Below are positions 45,877 through 55,843 of a DNA stretch of 64,000 nucleotides, in pieces; positions within the stretch are counted from its first letter, which is position 1, and each line of letters opens with the position of its first letter. The stretch is from an uncultured Winogradskyella sp. (GTDB lineage Bacteria > Bacteroidota > Bacteroidia > Flavobacteriales > Flavobacteriaceae). The stretch is from NCBI RefSeq assembly GCF_947498345.1, contig NZ_CANMJY010000014.1, positions 1 through 64,000 of the forward strand. Reading direction: 5' to 3'. Below the pieces are notes generated by a model. That model saw only the letters and a program-made list of their open reading frames with translations. It searched no databases and had not been told where the DNA came from. Made by a program: the position numbers and the translations under genes.

Positions 45877-46998
45877 ATGATTACAATTAAAGAAGCCATA
45901 TCCAAAAAAGAATTAAAAGCGTTTGTGAAGTTTCCATTTTCGCTTTATAAAGATTCAAAATATTGGGTTCCGCCAATAATTTCAGAAGAAATTAGAACTT
46001 TAGACAAAGCCGTTAACCCTGTATTCAAAGATGCTGAAGCCAGATATTTTTTAGCATATAAGGGGGATAAGATTGTTGGTCGAATTGCTGCTATTATAAA
46101 CTGGTTAGAAGTCAATGGTCAGAATGAAAAGAAAATGCGCTTTGGTTGGTTTGATGTCATTGATGATATTAATGTGACCAAAGCTTTATTAGAAAAAGTC
46201 CACGACATAGGAAAAGAAAAAGGCTTAGAATATATTGAAGGTCCTGTAGGGTTTTCTAATCTGGATAAAGTTGGTGTTCTTACAGAGGGTTATAATGAAA
46301 TAGGCAGTATGATTACCTGGCATAATCACCCCTATTACGCTGAGCATTTCAAAACATTAAACTATAAAGTTGGTAAAACCTATTCTGAAAACAAAATGGA
46401 GTTTAAGAATATTTTGCCTGAGTATTTTACTCGTATCCAAAGTATGGTAAAAAAACGCTACCAACTAAGAGAACTTAATTTCAATGATAATAATGAAATA
46501 ATGCAGTATGCAGATGAAATGTTTGATGTTTTCTCTAAATCGCATTCAGTCTTATCATCTTTTGTTGAAATAAATCAAGAACAACGCGAATACTTTAAAA
46601 AGAAGTTTATTGGTTTTCTTAATCCAGAATATGTAAAGTTTGTGCTTGATAAAGATGATAAATTAGTTGGCTTTGGTATTGTTACACCATCTTATGCCAA
46701 AGCGTTACAAAAAATGAACGGTAGGCTTTTTCCTTTTGGATTCTTACATTTATTAAACGCAAAAAAGAAAGCAAAAACTGTTACCTTTTATCTCATTGGT
46801 GTTTTACCAGAATATCAGAATAAAGGAGTTACAGCTATAATCTTTGAAGAATTTTATAAAACCTTTAAAGAAAGAGGGATTAAACTATGTGTGAGAGGTC
46901 CAGAATTAGATGATAATATAGCCATACAACAATTATGGAAAAACTTTAAGCCGGTAACACACAAAAGGCGTTGTACGTTTAAAAAAGCTATTGCATAA
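45877..46998 (+). CDS. GNAT family N-acetyltransferase-like protein
   Basis: A 373-residue cytosolic protein. The N-terminal part begins ISKKELKAFVKFPFSLYKDSKYWVPPIISEE and YFLAYKGDKIVGRIAAIIN; the C-terminal half has VLPEYQNKGVTAIIFEEFYKTFKERGIKL, the acetyl-CoA pyrophosphate motif (Q/R-x-x-G-x-G/A type). The family is common in flavobacteria as a two-lobed GNAT, with unknown acceptor. It is co-transcribed with the barrel gene 8 bp upstream and ended by a strong terminator. Confidence 0.8.
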   Translation: MITIKEAISKKELKAFVKFPFSLYKDSKYWVPPIISEEIRTLDKAVNPVFKDAEARYFLAYKGDKIVGRIAAIINWLEVNGQNEKKMRFGWFDVIDDINVTKALLEKVHDIGKEKGLEYIEGPVGFSNLDKVGVLTEGYNEIGSMITWHNHPYYAEHFKTLNYKVGKTYSENKMEFKNILPEYFTRIQSMVKKRYQLRELNFNDNNEIMQYADEMFDVFSKSHSVLSSFVEINQEQREYFKKKFIGFLNPEYVKFVLDKDDKLVGFGIVTPSYAKALQKMNGRLFPFGFLHLLNAKKKAKTVTFYLIGVLPEYQNKGVTAIIFEEFYKTFKERGIKLCVRGPELDDNIAIQQLWKNFKPVTHKRRCTFKKAIA

Positions 46999-47000
46999 AG

Positions 47001-47024
47001 AAAAGCCACTAAAAAGTGGCTTTT
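47001..47024. terminator. Intrinsic terminator
   Basis: A 10-bp stem AAAAGCCACT/AGTGGCTTTT with an AAAA loop and trailing T-run. Confidence 0.9.
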
Positions 47025-47058
47025 TTAATCTAATATCTTAAAATAATTAAATAGGAAA

Positions 47059-48318
47059 TTATTCTCCCATAGCAGCAATTAAAGCTGCAGACATTCTCTT
47101 ATAAGTTCCATTAACTAGACGATCTCTAATAGCATCAAAAGCATCTAAAGTTTCTTTAACATCTTCTAAAGTATGCGTCGCCGTAGGAATCATTCTTAGT
47201 AAAATTAATCCTTTAGGTATCACAGGATAAACTACTATAGAACAGAATATTCCATGATTTTCACGTAAATCTTTCACAAGAGCCATTGCCTCAGGAATAC
47301 TTCCTTTTAAATAGACTGGTGTAACACAACTTTGAGTGGTTCCTATATCAAAACCACGCGCTTTTAATCCAGATTGTAATGCATCAACTATTGTCCAAAG
47401 ATTCTGTTTTAGCTCTGGCATAGTACGCAACATATCCAAACGTTTAAGTGCTCCAACTACAAGTTGCATTTGCAATGATTTAGCAAACATTTGAGAACGT
47501 AAATTATACTTTAAATAGTCTATAATTTCCTTATCACCGGCTATAAATGCACCAGTACTTGCCAAAGATTTTGCAAATGTTGCAAAATAAACATCAATAT
47601 CATCTTGCACACCTTGCTCTTCTCCAGCTCCAGCACCTGTAGCTCCTAATGTACCAAATCCGTGAGCATCGTCAACAAAAAGTCTAAAATTAAATTTCTT
47701 CTTAAGTGCAACAATCTCTTTTAAACGTCCTTGCTCTCCACGCATACCAAATACACCCTCGGAAATAACTAAAATCCCTCCTCCGGTTTGTTCTGCCATT
47801 TTTGTAGCACGCTCAAGATTTTTTTCCAGACTCTCTACATCGTTATGCTTATATGTAAAACGTTTACCCATATGCAAACGAACTCCGTCTATAATACAAG
47901 CGTGAGCATCTACATCGTAAACAATAATATCATCTTTACCTACTAATGCATCAACGGTAGATACCATACCTTGGTAACCAAAGTTTAGTAAATAAGCAGC
48001 TTCCTTGTTAACAAATTCTGCCAATTCATTCTGTAATTGCTCATGCAATTCAGTATGCCCAGACATCATTCTTGCTCCCATTGGATATGCAGAACCATAT
48101 TGTGCGGCAGCTTCAGCATCTACTTTTCTAACTTCGGGGTGATTTGCTAATCCTAAATAATCATTAATACTCCATGTGATTACCTCTTTACCTTGAAACT
48201 TCATTCTGTTAGAAATCTCACCTTCAAGCTTTGGAAATACAAAATAGCCTTCGGCTTGTGCTGCCCATTTCCCTAACGGTCCTTTATCTCTATAAATCTT
48301 TTCAAATAAATCCTTCAT
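47059..48318 (-). CDS. Alpha-oxoamine synthase, candidate cysteate or serine acyltransferase
   Basis: A 419-residue PLP enzyme of the AONS/KBL/SPT group. WSINDYLGLANHPEV, YGSAYPMGARMMSGHTELHEQLQNELA, the Asp in DDAHGFGTLGATGAG and the Schiff-base Lys in ATFAKSLASTGAFIAG are clear. It has no CoA-KBL-specific feature I can use. In flavobacteria a close relative condenses cysteate with an acyl donor in sulfonolipid (capnine) synthesis, and another makes sphingoid bases from serine; the nearby cysteine-synthase-like gene (48527-49564) favours the former. Substrate choice is inference. Confidence 0.75.
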   Translation of the reverse strand: MKDLFEKIYRDKGPLGKWAAQAEGYFVFPKLEGEISNRMKFQGKEVITWSINDYLGLANHPEVRKVDAEAAAQYGSAYPMGARMMSGHTELHEQLQNELAEFVNKEAAYLLNFGYQGMVSTVDALVGKDDIIVYDVDAHACIIDGVRLHMGKRFTYKHNDVESLEKNLERATKMAEQTGGGILVISEGVFGMRGEQGRLKEIVALKKKFNFRLFVDDAHGFGTLGATGAGAGEEQGVQDDIDVYFATFAKSLASTGAFIAGDKEIIDYLKYNLRSQMFAKSLQMQLVVGALKRLDMLRTMPELKQNLWTIVDALQSGLKARGFDIGTTQSCVTPVYLKGSIPEAMALVKDLRENHGIFCSIVVYPVIPKGLILLRMIPTATHTLEDVKETLDAFDAIRDRLVNGTYKRMSAALIAAMGE

Positions 48319-48407
48319 AAATTGCGTTTGCCATTAATCGCTGCCATTATACCCATAAAGCATAAATTACACGTTAATCTTCGTTAATTTAGTTTTGTTA
48401 GTATCTG

Positions 48408-48415
48408 CAAAATTA
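48408..48415 (-). promoter_or_regulatory. Candidate -7 box for the acyltransferase gene
   Basis: The minus strand reads TAATTTTG, about 90 bp before the start at 48318. Confidence 0.4.
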
Positions 48416-48482
48416 ATTAATAATATTATGACAGCATAATATTATTTAATCAACTATTCACTAAGTTTTAAACATAAAAAAA

Positions 48483-48504
48483 CCTACCATAACAATATGG
48501 TAGG
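48483..48504 (-). terminator. Intrinsic terminator
   Basis: A 9-bp stem CCTACCATA/TATGGTAGG with an ACAA loop. On the minus strand a run of seven T follows, so it ends the 48527-49564 transcript before the acyltransferase gene. Confidence 0.9.
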
Positions 48505-48526
48505 CTATTATTAGCGTGTAATTATC

Positions 48527-49564
48527 TTATTTTATATATTCTATTGTTGTAGAAACTTCATTTTTACTATCGAAAAAGCCTTGATCCTGCATCCATTTAT
48601 CGCTATAAATTTTACTCATGTAGCGCGATCCATGATCTGGAAACACAACAACAACTTTATCACTAGGCTTAAATTCTCCTTCTGCAACTAATTGCTTTAC
48701 AGCCTGCATTGCAGCACCACTTGTATAGCCTACAAAAAGACCTTCAGTATTTGAAATTTCTCTTGCGGTATGCGCACTTTCTTCGTCAGTAACCTTCACA
48801 AACTTGTCAATTAAGTCAAAGTCTGTAGCAGTTGGGATTAGATTTTTACCCAAACCTTCAATTCGGTATGGATAAATTTCTTTATCGTCAAACTCACGTG
48901 TTTCATGATATTTCTTGAGTACTGAACCATATGCATCAACACCAATAACTTTAACATTTGGATTTTGTGCTTTCAGATATTTAGAAATACCAGAAATTGT
49001 TCCTCCTGTTCCACTACAAGCTACTAAATGCGTGATTTCTCCATCTGTTTGATTCCAGATTTCAGGACCAGTAGTGTTGTAGTGTGCATCAATATTTAAT
49101 TGATTAAAATATTGGTTAATATAGATAGAGCCTTTGTTTTCTTCATGCAAACGCTTAGCCACCTGATAATATGAGCGTGGATCATCTGCATTTACATGTG
49201 CAGGGCAAACATATACTTTTGCTCCCATAGATTTTAGCATATCTATCTTATCTCCTGAAGATTTTGAACTTACTGCAAGAATACACTCGTATCCTTTAAT
49301 GATACTGACCATGGCAATACTAAAACCTGTATTCCCTGAAGTCGTTTCTATAATAGTATCACCAGGTGTTAAAATACCTTGACGTTCAGCTTCTTCTATA
49401 ATATGCAGTGCTATTCTATCTTTTGAAGAATGACCTGGGTTGAAAGCTTCAACTTTAGCGTAAAACTCACCATCAAAGTGAGTCGTCATTCTATTTAACT
49501 TGATAAGCGGTGTACTTCCTATAAGTTGAAGTACATTATCAAATACATTTTTGCTTTGTTTCAT
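48527..49564 (-). CDS. Cysteine-synthase-like PLP enzyme, candidate cysteate synthase
   Basis: A 345-residue fold-type II PLP enzyme. [11 protein letters not shown] and [19 protein letters not shown] carry the Schiff-base Lys48, then [12 protein letters not shown] (substrate loop) and [17 protein letters not shown] (phosphate loop). It ends near 345 residues, longer than CysK, with an extra tail ([16 protein letters not shown] type) as in cystathionine-synthase-like members. Next to the oxoamine synthase gene, this matches the proposed capnine pathway, in which a PLP enzyme makes cysteate from phosphoserine and sulfite. Plain cysteine or cystathionine synthesis remains possible. Confidence 0.75.
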   Translation of the reverse strand: MKQSKNVFDNVLQLIGSTPLIKLNRMTTHFDGEFYAKVEAFNPGHSSKDRIALHIIEEAERQGILTPGDTIIETTSGNTGFSIAMVSIIKGYECILAVSSKSSGDKIDMLKSMGAKVYVCPAHVNADDPRSYYQVAKRLHEENKGSIYINQYFNQLNIDAHYNTTGPEIWNQTDGEITHLVACSGTGGTISGISKYLKAQNPNVKVIGVDAYGSVLKKYHETREFDDKEIYPYRIEGLGKNLIPTATDFDLIDKFVKVTDEESAHTAREISNTEGLFVGYTSGAAMQAVKQLVAEGEFKPSDKVVVVFPDHGSRYMSKIYSDKWMQDQGFFDSKNEVSTTIEYIK

Positions 49565-49617
49565 AAATGTAATTTATCGGTCCATAGCTTGTTAAAAAGT
49601 TGGACACTAAAAACATG

Positions 49618-49625
49618 CAAAAGTA
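49618..49625 (-). promoter_or_regulatory. Candidate -7 box for the cysteine-synthase-like gene
   Basis: The minus strand reads TACTTTTG, 54 bp before the start at 49564, between it and the oligopeptidase gene. Confidence 0.4.
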
Positions 49626-49640
49626 ACATTTTTTTTTTAA

Positions 49641-51686
49641 TCAGCTCGATATTCCTTCCAAATCAAAAAGAAAGGCAAACTCTTCTGCATTTTCTTTTAA
49701 ACTTGCAAAACGACCCGAAGCACCAGCGTGGCCAGCATCCATATTAGTTTTTAAATATAATTGATTAGAATCTGTTTTCATATCCCTTAGTTTAGCTACC
49801 CATTTGGCTGGTTCCCAATATTGTACCTGAGAATCATTTAACCCTGTTGTGACCAGCATGTTAGGATAATCTTTAGCCTTAACATTATCATAGGGAGAAT
49901 ACGATTTCATATAATTGTAGTATAAAATTTCATTTGGGTTGCCCCATTCGTCATACTCTCCTGTTGTAAGCGGAATGGAATCGTCTAACATTGTCGTTAC
50001 AACATCAACAAAAGGAACTGCAGCTATTACACCATTATACAATTCTGATGCTTGATTGATAACTGCTCCTATTAGCAATCCTCCTGCGCTTCCTCCCATA
50101 GCGTATAAATGCTTTGATGACGTATAATGCTCTTTAACTAAATGAATTGAACACGCTATAAAGTCTGTAAATGTATTTTTCTTATGAAGCAACTTTCCGT
50201 CTTCGTACCATTGTCTCCCCAAATACTCACCTCCCCTTACATGCACAATAACATAAATAAAACCTCTATCTAAAAGGCTTAAGCGTATAGTTGAAAAATA
50301 CGGATCTACTGTAGCACCATAACTTCCGTAAGCATATTGTAACAATGGGTTATTACCATCTTTTTTAATCCCTTTTTTGTACACAACAGACATTGGTATT
50401 TTTACTCCATCATCTGCTGTTGCCCAAATGCGTTCTGATATATAATTCTCTTTTTTAAATTTTCCGCCTAAAACCTCTTGCTCTTTTAAAACTGTTTTGG
50501 TTTTGGTGCGCATATTAAACTCTATAACCGAAGCTGGGGTTGTTAATGCATTATAACCATACCTCAAAATTTCAGTATCGAATTCTATATTAGTGGTGGT
50601 ATACGCCGTATAGGTTTCGTTATTAAATGGTAAATAATAATCTTGTGTGTTGTCCCAGCGTTTTATTCTTATTTTGTTGAGTCCATTACTTCTTTCACTC
50701 ACAACAAGAAAATCTTTGAAAATATCAATATTTTCTATCAATACATCGTTTCGATGTGTTATGACATCTTGCCAATCTTTTATCGCTCTATGCTTTTCTA
50801 AGCACTTCATGAGCTTAAAATTGGTCGCCTTGTCTTTATTGGTTAATATATAGAAATGCTCGTTGTAATGAGAGATACTATACTCCAAACCTCTCACACG
50901 TGGTTGAAACACCTCAAACTTTCCATTTGGTTTATTAGCATTAAGAATATGATATTCATTGGTTAATGTACTATAACAAGCAATAATGATGTACTTTCTT
51001 GATTTTGACTTATATACTGTAACTCCAAACGTTTCATCTTCTTCTTCAAAGACTAACTTATCTTCATGCTCTCCTAACTTATGACTATAGATCTGGTAAG
51101 CTCTTAGTGTAACTTCATCTTTTTTGGTGTAAAACAAAGTCTGGTTATCATTTGCCCAACTTGAAGAACCTGTAGTATTCAAAACCCTATCTTTTTCTAA
51201 TGTATCAGATGCAATATTTTTGATATGTATAGTGTAATTACGCCTTCCTGTAGTATCTATACCATATGAGACTTTTTTGTTGTCTGGACTGATACTAATA
51301 CCTGCCAATTTAAAATAACTTTCCCCTTCAGCCATTTTGTTACAGTCAAATAATAGTTCTTCGGGATTATTTAGCGTGTCTTTTTTTCTGGTATATATAG
51401 GGTAATCCTTTCCCTTTTCAAATTTAGTAATATACCAATAACCATTGTATTTATAGGGCACAGAAGAATCGTCTTCTTTAATTCTGGCCTTCATTTCTTC
51501 AAACAAATCGTTTTGAAAAGCTTTAGTATGCCCCATCTTAGCATCACAATATGTATTCTCAGCATTTAGATAATCAATCACTTCTGGATGCTCTCTGTCT
51601 TTCATCCAAAAATAATTGTCAATTCTTTTATCTCCATGTTGTTCTAGTTGATGTGGAATCTTTTTAGCTACAGGTGGATTTATCAT
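49641..51686 (-). CDS. Oligopeptidase B-like S9 family peptidase
   Basis: A 681-residue cytosolic prolyl-oligopeptidase fold. The N-terminal propeller starts with PPVAKKIPHQLEQHGDKRIDNYFWMKDREHPEVIDYL. The C-terminal hydrolase has GGSAGGLLIGAVINQ (Ser nucleophile), Asp in TTGLNDSQVQYWEP and His in DAGHAGASGRF. The layout and length match PtrB, which cleaves short peptides after basic residues. It diverges from the ybaB gene. Confidence 0.9.
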   Translation of the reverse strand: MINPPVAKKIPHQLEQHGDKRIDNYFWMKDREHPEVIDYLNAENTYCDAKMGHTKAFQNDLFEEMKARIKEDDSSVPYKYNGYWYITKFEKGKDYPIYTRKKDTLNNPEELLFDCNKMAEGESYFKLAGISISPDNKKVSYGIDTTGRRNYTIHIKNIASDTLEKDRVLNTTGSSSWANDNQTLFYTKKDEVTLRAYQIYSHKLGEHEDKLVFEEEDETFGVTVYKSKSRKYIIIACYSTLTNEYHILNANKPNGKFEVFQPRVRGLEYSISHYNEHFYILTNKDKATNFKLMKCLEKHRAIKDWQDVITHRNDVLIENIDIFKDFLVVSERSNGLNKIRIKRWDNTQDYYLPFNNETYTAYTTTNIEFDTEILRYGYNALTTPASVIEFNMRTKTKTVLKEQEVLGGKFKKENYISERIWATADDGVKIPMSVVYKKGIKKDGNNPLLQYAYGSYGATVDPYFSTIRLSLLDRGFIYVIVHVRGGEYLGRQWYEDGKLLHKKNTFTDFIACSIHLVKEHYTSSKHLYAMGGSAGGLLIGAVINQASELYNGVIAAVPFVDVVTTMLDDSIPLTTGEYDEWGNPNEILYYNYMKSYSPYDNVKAKDYPNMLVTTGLNDSQVQYWEPAKWVAKLRDMKTDSNQLYLKTNMDAGHAGASGRFASLKENAEEFAFLFDLEGISS

Positions 51687-51716
51687 AAAGTACTTTATTA
51701 TCTGTTTTATGAAAAT

Positions 51717-51751
51717 TTTGATTAAGAAAATAGCGCAATTTAGTAATTTTG
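51717..51751 (+). promoter_or_regulatory. Promoter of the YbaB-type gene
   Basis: TTTG (51717-51720), a 23-bp spacer and TAATTTTG (51744-51751), matching TTTG/TAnnTTTG, 27 bp before the start. Confidence 0.55.
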
Positions 51752-51778
51752 TAACGTAAAAAATTAAAAGATAAAATT

Positions 51779-52102
51779 ATGTTTGGAGATATGATGGGAA
51801 TGATGGGAAAACTCAAAGAAGCCCAAAAAAAAGTTGAAGAAACTAAAGAACGATTACATTCGGTATTGATTGACGAATCTAGTAATGATGACAAACTTAA
51901 GGTTACCATTACTGCTAATAGAACAATTAAATCTATTACAATCGATGATGCGCTATTGCAAGACAAGGAGATGTTAGAGGACTATCTTATTCTTACACTT
52001 AATAAAGCCATTAAAAAGGCAACTGATGTTAACGAAACAGAAATTGCTGCAGTAGCCAAAGAAGGCATGCCTAATATACCTGGTATGGATATGTTTAAAT
52101 AA
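51779..52102 (+). CDS. YbaB/EbfC family nucleoid-associated protein
   Basis: A 107-residue DNA-binding protein of the YbaB family. [20 protein letters not shown], the [20 protein letters not shown] strands and [24 protein letters not shown] fit it throughout. In other bacteria the gene sits beside dnaX and recR; here it is alone. It has its own promoter and terminator. Confidence 0.92.
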   Translation: MFGDMMGMMGKLKEAQKKVEETKERLHSVLIDESSNDDKLKVTITANRTIKSITIDDALLQDKEMLEDYLILTLNKAIKKATDVNETEIAAVAKEGMPNIPGMDMFK

Positions 52103-52124
52103 GTTTAAAAACACAAAGCCAAAG

Positions 52125-52156
52125 GCCACTTCTAAGTATATATTCTTAGGAGTGGC
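52125..52156 (+). terminator. Intrinsic terminator
   Basis: Arms GCCACTTCTAAG (52125-52136) and CTTAGGAGTGGC (52145-52156) with one mismatch or wobble in the stem and a T-rich tail. Confidence 0.8.
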
Positions 52157-52321
52157 TTTCTGTTTTAATAGTTTACGTTTTTACTTTGTACAAATATGAT
52201 AATCAAATATTTATAAATATCCTAGAAATGCAAAAAAACGCGATAAAATGCTACGACAATTTTTTAAAACTAAAAGTTTGGCATTTGGTCTAAAAAAAAA
52301 TCCGAAAGAATTGTTAAAATA

Positions 52322-52329
52322 TATATTTG
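52322..52329 (+). promoter_or_regulatory. Candidate -7 box for the lipoprotein gene
   Basis: TATATTTG, 36 bp before the start at 52365. Confidence 0.5.
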
Positions 52330-52364
52330 TTTCATTATTAATGCTATTAACCTAATTTATAATT

Positions 52365-53558
52365 ATGAAACAATTATCTAAATTGATCTTGTTGGCAGTG
52401 CTTGTCACTTTTGCTTCCTGTCAAAAAGAATCTAACGAACCACAAGAGTCTGAACGACTAGACGCTTTACGTTTTGAAAATGGCATCGTCGTATCTGACG
52501 GTGAAGAAGACAAAGAACTTATGTTTAACGCAGAAAGTGAAATCATTAAAGGCAGTAATGGCATGTTTACTATTGCCGGAATGTCAAGTTCACCTGAAGT
52601 TGAAAAAGTGTATACTGTAGTTGATGCTGATAGAGCACCAAACAGTAATGATGGCCAGCCTGTATCTAATATGTGGTGGTCAATCACTGGTACTGATTAT
52701 GATAGTCCAGCATCTTATTACAGTACTGTAGGAGACGACAACTTAACCTTTACTGAATACAGTGATGGTACTGCAAACTTAGTAGGTACTACAGTTTCTG
52801 GTACTTGTTCGGTAGATCTTAATGTTTGGTTCAAAGACAAAAGAACATGGGATGAGTGGGAAGCTATTGGCGGTGGCCACAAAAAAGAAGGTACTGCTGG
52901 TGATGCTTCAAATTCTGAAGACATGAACTTCTATGTAATAGATGAGACAAGAAGTACAGTAACTGCTAGTGGTGGTGACTGTGATATGACAGGTACTTTT
53001 GGTTTAACACAAAGACCTGATCCTAATGATCCTAACACACCAAACTATGGTGTACATATTGGACCTGGTGGAGCTAATTACGATTCTAATATCGGAGCAT
53101 TTGGTTTAAGTGGTTGGGGATGGTTTACAGACCTATCTACTGGTGAACTACTTTACATAATGGACTTTAACTTTAGATTAGAGCCTCAGCCAGATGAATG
53201 CGATGATTGTATTGGTAAAGTAACGAACTTAACATTAAACTGGGATTGGCACCACGATTACAGAGTAAGAGTATATCAACGTTACGAAAACACATGTTAT
53301 GCTACTAAAATCTTTGACGGTGTAGTTGGTGCTAATGAGAACTTTACAATTAATGGTTCTAACGCTAATGGTACTTTTGGTAAATGGGTTTACATTTATG
53401 TAGGCAACTGCTATTACACAAAAATTAAAACAAACTGTTACTTAAACATCGGACCTGGATACAGAAGAGGTGTTGTTGAAGTTGTAAGTGGTTATAGTTC
53501 TCAAGGTGGTGAACTTTGTGAATACGAACCTCCACATCACTATTGCTGGTGGTGGTAG
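52365..53558 (+). CDS. Large secreted lipoprotein, unknown function
   Basis: A 397-residue lipoprotein with signal MKQLSKLILLAVLVTFASC (Cys19) and an acidic start (QKESNEPQESE) typical of surface-exposed Bacteroidota lipoproteins. The mature part is rich in Gly, Asn, Asp, Trp and Thr with a few Cys pairs (CDDC near the middle), and ends in EPPHHYCWWW. The strand-rich, aromatic composition suggests a carbohydrate-binding or beta-sandwich fold, but no family is recognised. It is a single gene with promoter and a very long terminator. Confidence 0.7.
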   Translation: MKQLSKLILLAVLVTFASCQKESNEPQESERLDALRFENGIVVSDGEEDKELMFNAESEIIKGSNGMFTIAGMSSSPEVEKVYTVVDADRAPNSNDGQPVSNMWWSITGTDYDSPASYYSTVGDDNLTFTEYSDGTANLVGTTVSGTCSVDLNVWFKDKRTWDEWEAIGGGHKKEGTAGDASNSEDMNFYVIDETRSTVTASGGDCDMTGTFGLTQRPDPNDPNTPNYGVHIGPGGANYDSNIGAFGLSGWGWFTDLSTGELLYIMDFNFRLEPQPDECDDCIGKVTNLTLNWDWHHDYRVRVYQRYENTCYATKIFDGVVGANENFTINGSNANGTFGKWVYIYVGNCYYTKIKTNCYLNIGPGYRRGVVEVVSGYSSQGGELCEYEPPHHYCWWW

Positions 53559-53611
53559 AAAACGATTTCTATCTAAAATATACCCTAACACTATAAAATC
53601 ATATAGTTTTA

Positions 53612-53653
53612 ATAATAGAAAAGGAGACATTTTAATGTCTCCTTTTCTATTAT
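53612..53653. terminator. Long perfect intrinsic terminator
   Basis: The arms 53612-53631 and 53634-53653 are perfectly complementary over 20 bp, with only TT between, ending the 52365 gene and facing the minus-strand GT2 gene. Confidence 0.9.
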
Positions 53654-53697
53654 ATAAATATCTATCTTCTTTAAAAAAATTTAATACAAATTCATAA

Positions 53698-54714
53698 CTA
53701 AGAAATAAATCGTAAGATTGGATTAAATAATCTAAAAAGAAAGTAAAATCGTTTTTTGTTATTAAAAAGCCTGGTTAGAATAATATAGGATATCCCATTA
53801 TAATCTTTGCTGATAAAATCGGTAAAAGGATAGGCACCAGTTTTAGAAAGCGCTTCTATTGCCAACTTCACTTTACCTATATCTATTGTAGACTTAAGCA
53901 TCCTAACCATCATAAAAAAGACAAAAGATTGTTGCTTAGTTCGCAATCGATTGATACAATTAGGGTTAAAGTTCTTCAGAACCAAATCGTTTATCAAAGA
54001 TTCATATACAACTGCTGCATTTCTATTATCATCGATAACTTTCAGATAATGTTCAGGTTCTTTACTTGTCATCGCTGAGCCTTCAACAATTAAATGCCTA
54101 TGAGTATCTAAAGGTAGTTTAGCCATTTTATTTGCAGCTATGAATAACTGAGCTGTTATAATGGCATCTTCCATCCAGCGATCTTCTATAAAAGTAATTT
54201 TTGCAGTTTGAATAAAAGAACGTTTTATTAGATACCACCACACCTCATTTTGAAAAGGATAATGAGCAATATATTCTATACCACTATATACTTTAGATCG
54301 TTCCACCCCTTCAAAATCAGGGCATTCATTATACAACTTTGAATCTCTGGTTGGTTGCGATATAAATGTTAAGATATCTAACGAATTGTTTTTAGCAACA
54401 TTAAGAAGCGTTTTTAATACACCAGGCGCTAAATAATCGTCTGGGTCTATAAAGTAGATATACTCTCCTTTAGACAAGGATAAACCAAAATTTCTTGCAC
54501 TACCAACACCTCCATTAGCTTTGGAATGAACCGTTATGTTAGAATGTTTCTCTTCAAATGTAGTAGCAACTTCTAAACTGTTATCCGTAGATCCATCATT
54601 TATTATAAGAATTTCGTATGCTTCTCGTTGAATATCCTGGTTGAGTAGACTATCTATACATTTATGCAGAAAGTGTCCAGAATTATACAGTGGAATGATT
54701 ATACTTAACCTCAT
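53698..54714 (-). CDS. Glycosyltransferase family 2
   Basis: A 338-residue GT-A enzyme. LSIIIPLYNSGHFLHKCIDSLLNQ, ILIINDGSTDNSLEVATTFEEKH and the metal motif FIDPDDYL are canonical, and VGSARNFGLSLSKGEY follows. It is a paralogue of the next gene, 8 nt downstream of that gene's stop, so they are co-transcribed and may add consecutive sugars. The acceptor is unknown. Confidence 0.9.
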   Translation of the reverse strand: MRLSIIIPLYNSGHFLHKCIDSLLNQDIQREAYEILIINDGSTDNSLEVATTFEEKHSNITVHSKANGGVGSARNFGLSLSKGEYIYFIDPDDYLAPGVLKTLLNVAKNNSLDILTFISQPTRDSKLYNECPDFEGVERSKVYSGIEYIAHYPFQNEVWWYLIKRSFIQTAKITFIEDRWMEDAIITAQLFIAANKMAKLPLDTHRHLIVEGSAMTSKEPEHYLKVIDDNRNAAVVYESLINDLVLKNFNPNCINRLRTKQQSFVFFMMVRMLKSTIDIGKVKLAIEALSKTGAYPFTDFISKDYNGISYIILTRLFNNKKRFYFLFRLFNPILRFIS

Positions 54715-54722
54715 AAATACTC

Positions 54723-55754
54723 TTAAAAATTTAATAGTCTAGTCCTATAAAGTAGCCTACAAGGAAACAATATGGTAAAAAATAAAAATTTATGGTTAAA
54801 AACATAAATTAAAGCTTTGTGTTTAAGAGAATTATAGCGCTCACCTATGAATTTCTTTATAGGATAAGCATCAATTGTTTTAAGCTTTCTAAGAATAGTA
54901 TTGATTTCCTTTATAGATATTCCAGATTTTATTAATGTATAAAACATCACATAGACATTGACATCGCGCCAATGCTCCACCCTATAAATTACATCTGCTA
55001 ATTTGGGATCGCTATTTTTAGCAATATCTGAGGCTAATAGATTATAGCGATCGAAAATCTCCATATAATTGTCTATCATTTTCGTAAGGTGCTTTCGTTC
55101 ATTACTATTCATTATAGATGTAGGAACTATTACATAACGATGGATATCTAATGGTAAATACAGCATACGTTTAGCCATATGAAGTAGTCTCAACGTAAAT
55201 GGCCCATCTCCTAATGGATTATTTTCATCAAAGCGTAATGCATGCTTATTCATAAACTCCTTTTTTACAATATACCACCATACGGTATTGACATGGTATG
55301 CATTAGTTGCCAAGAAATCATTGCCGCTTTCCACTTTTAAATCTAGCTTTTCATTAGGTTTAGTTGATGTATATATATCTAAGCTTGGAGTAGAAATATG
55401 ATCAAAGCCTAAAACATCTACGTCATTTTCGATGGCTGTATTTAGTATTTTACCAAATGAATTATGAACGATATAATCATCCGAATCGAGATTATATATG
55501 TACTCACCTGTTGCTAACTCCAACAGTTTATTACGAGTAGCATATAAACCTATATTCTCATGAGAGTATAATTTTATATGACTATGCTTATCTGCGTAAC
55601 GCTTAGCAATTTCATAAGAATTATCGGTAGAACCATCATTGAGTATGATGATTTCATAATCTTCTTTAGGAATATCCTGGTTAATTACACTATCTAAACA
55701 ATTGCCGATGTAATCTTCGACATTATACATAGGAATTAATATGCTAAGTTTCAT
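54723..55754 (-). CDS. Glycosyltransferase family 2
   Basis: A 343-residue GT-A enzyme, a paralogue of 53698-54714. LSILIPMYNVEDYIGNCLDSVINQ, IIILNDGSTDNSYEIAKRYADKH and NLDSDDYI mark the nucleotide-sugar site. It is the first gene of a two-gene operon, and ends with a hydrophobic-basic tail. The substrate is not deducible. Confidence 0.9.
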   Translation of the reverse strand: MKLSILIPMYNVEDYIGNCLDSVINQDIPKEDYEIIILNDGSTDNSYEIAKRYADKHSHIKLYSHENIGLYATRNKLLELATGEYIYNLDSDDYIVHNSFGKILNTAIENDVDVLGFDHISTPSLDIYTSTKPNEKLDLKVESGNDFLATNAYHVNTVWWYIVKKEFMNKHALRFDENNPLGDGPFTLRLLHMAKRMLYLPLDIHRYVIVPTSIMNSNERKHLTKMIDNYMEIFDRYNLLASDIAKNSDPKLADVIYRVEHWRDVNVYVMFYTLIKSGISIKEINTILRKLKTIDAYPIKKFIGERYNSLKHKALIYVFNHKFLFFTILFPCRLLYRTRLLNF

Positions 55755-55843
55755 TATTATAAATTTAGGTGCAAGCGAAAATATACCTAATAAACTTTAC
55801 AATTAAAAATACTCGTTAATATGCTAAAGATGTACTCTTAACA

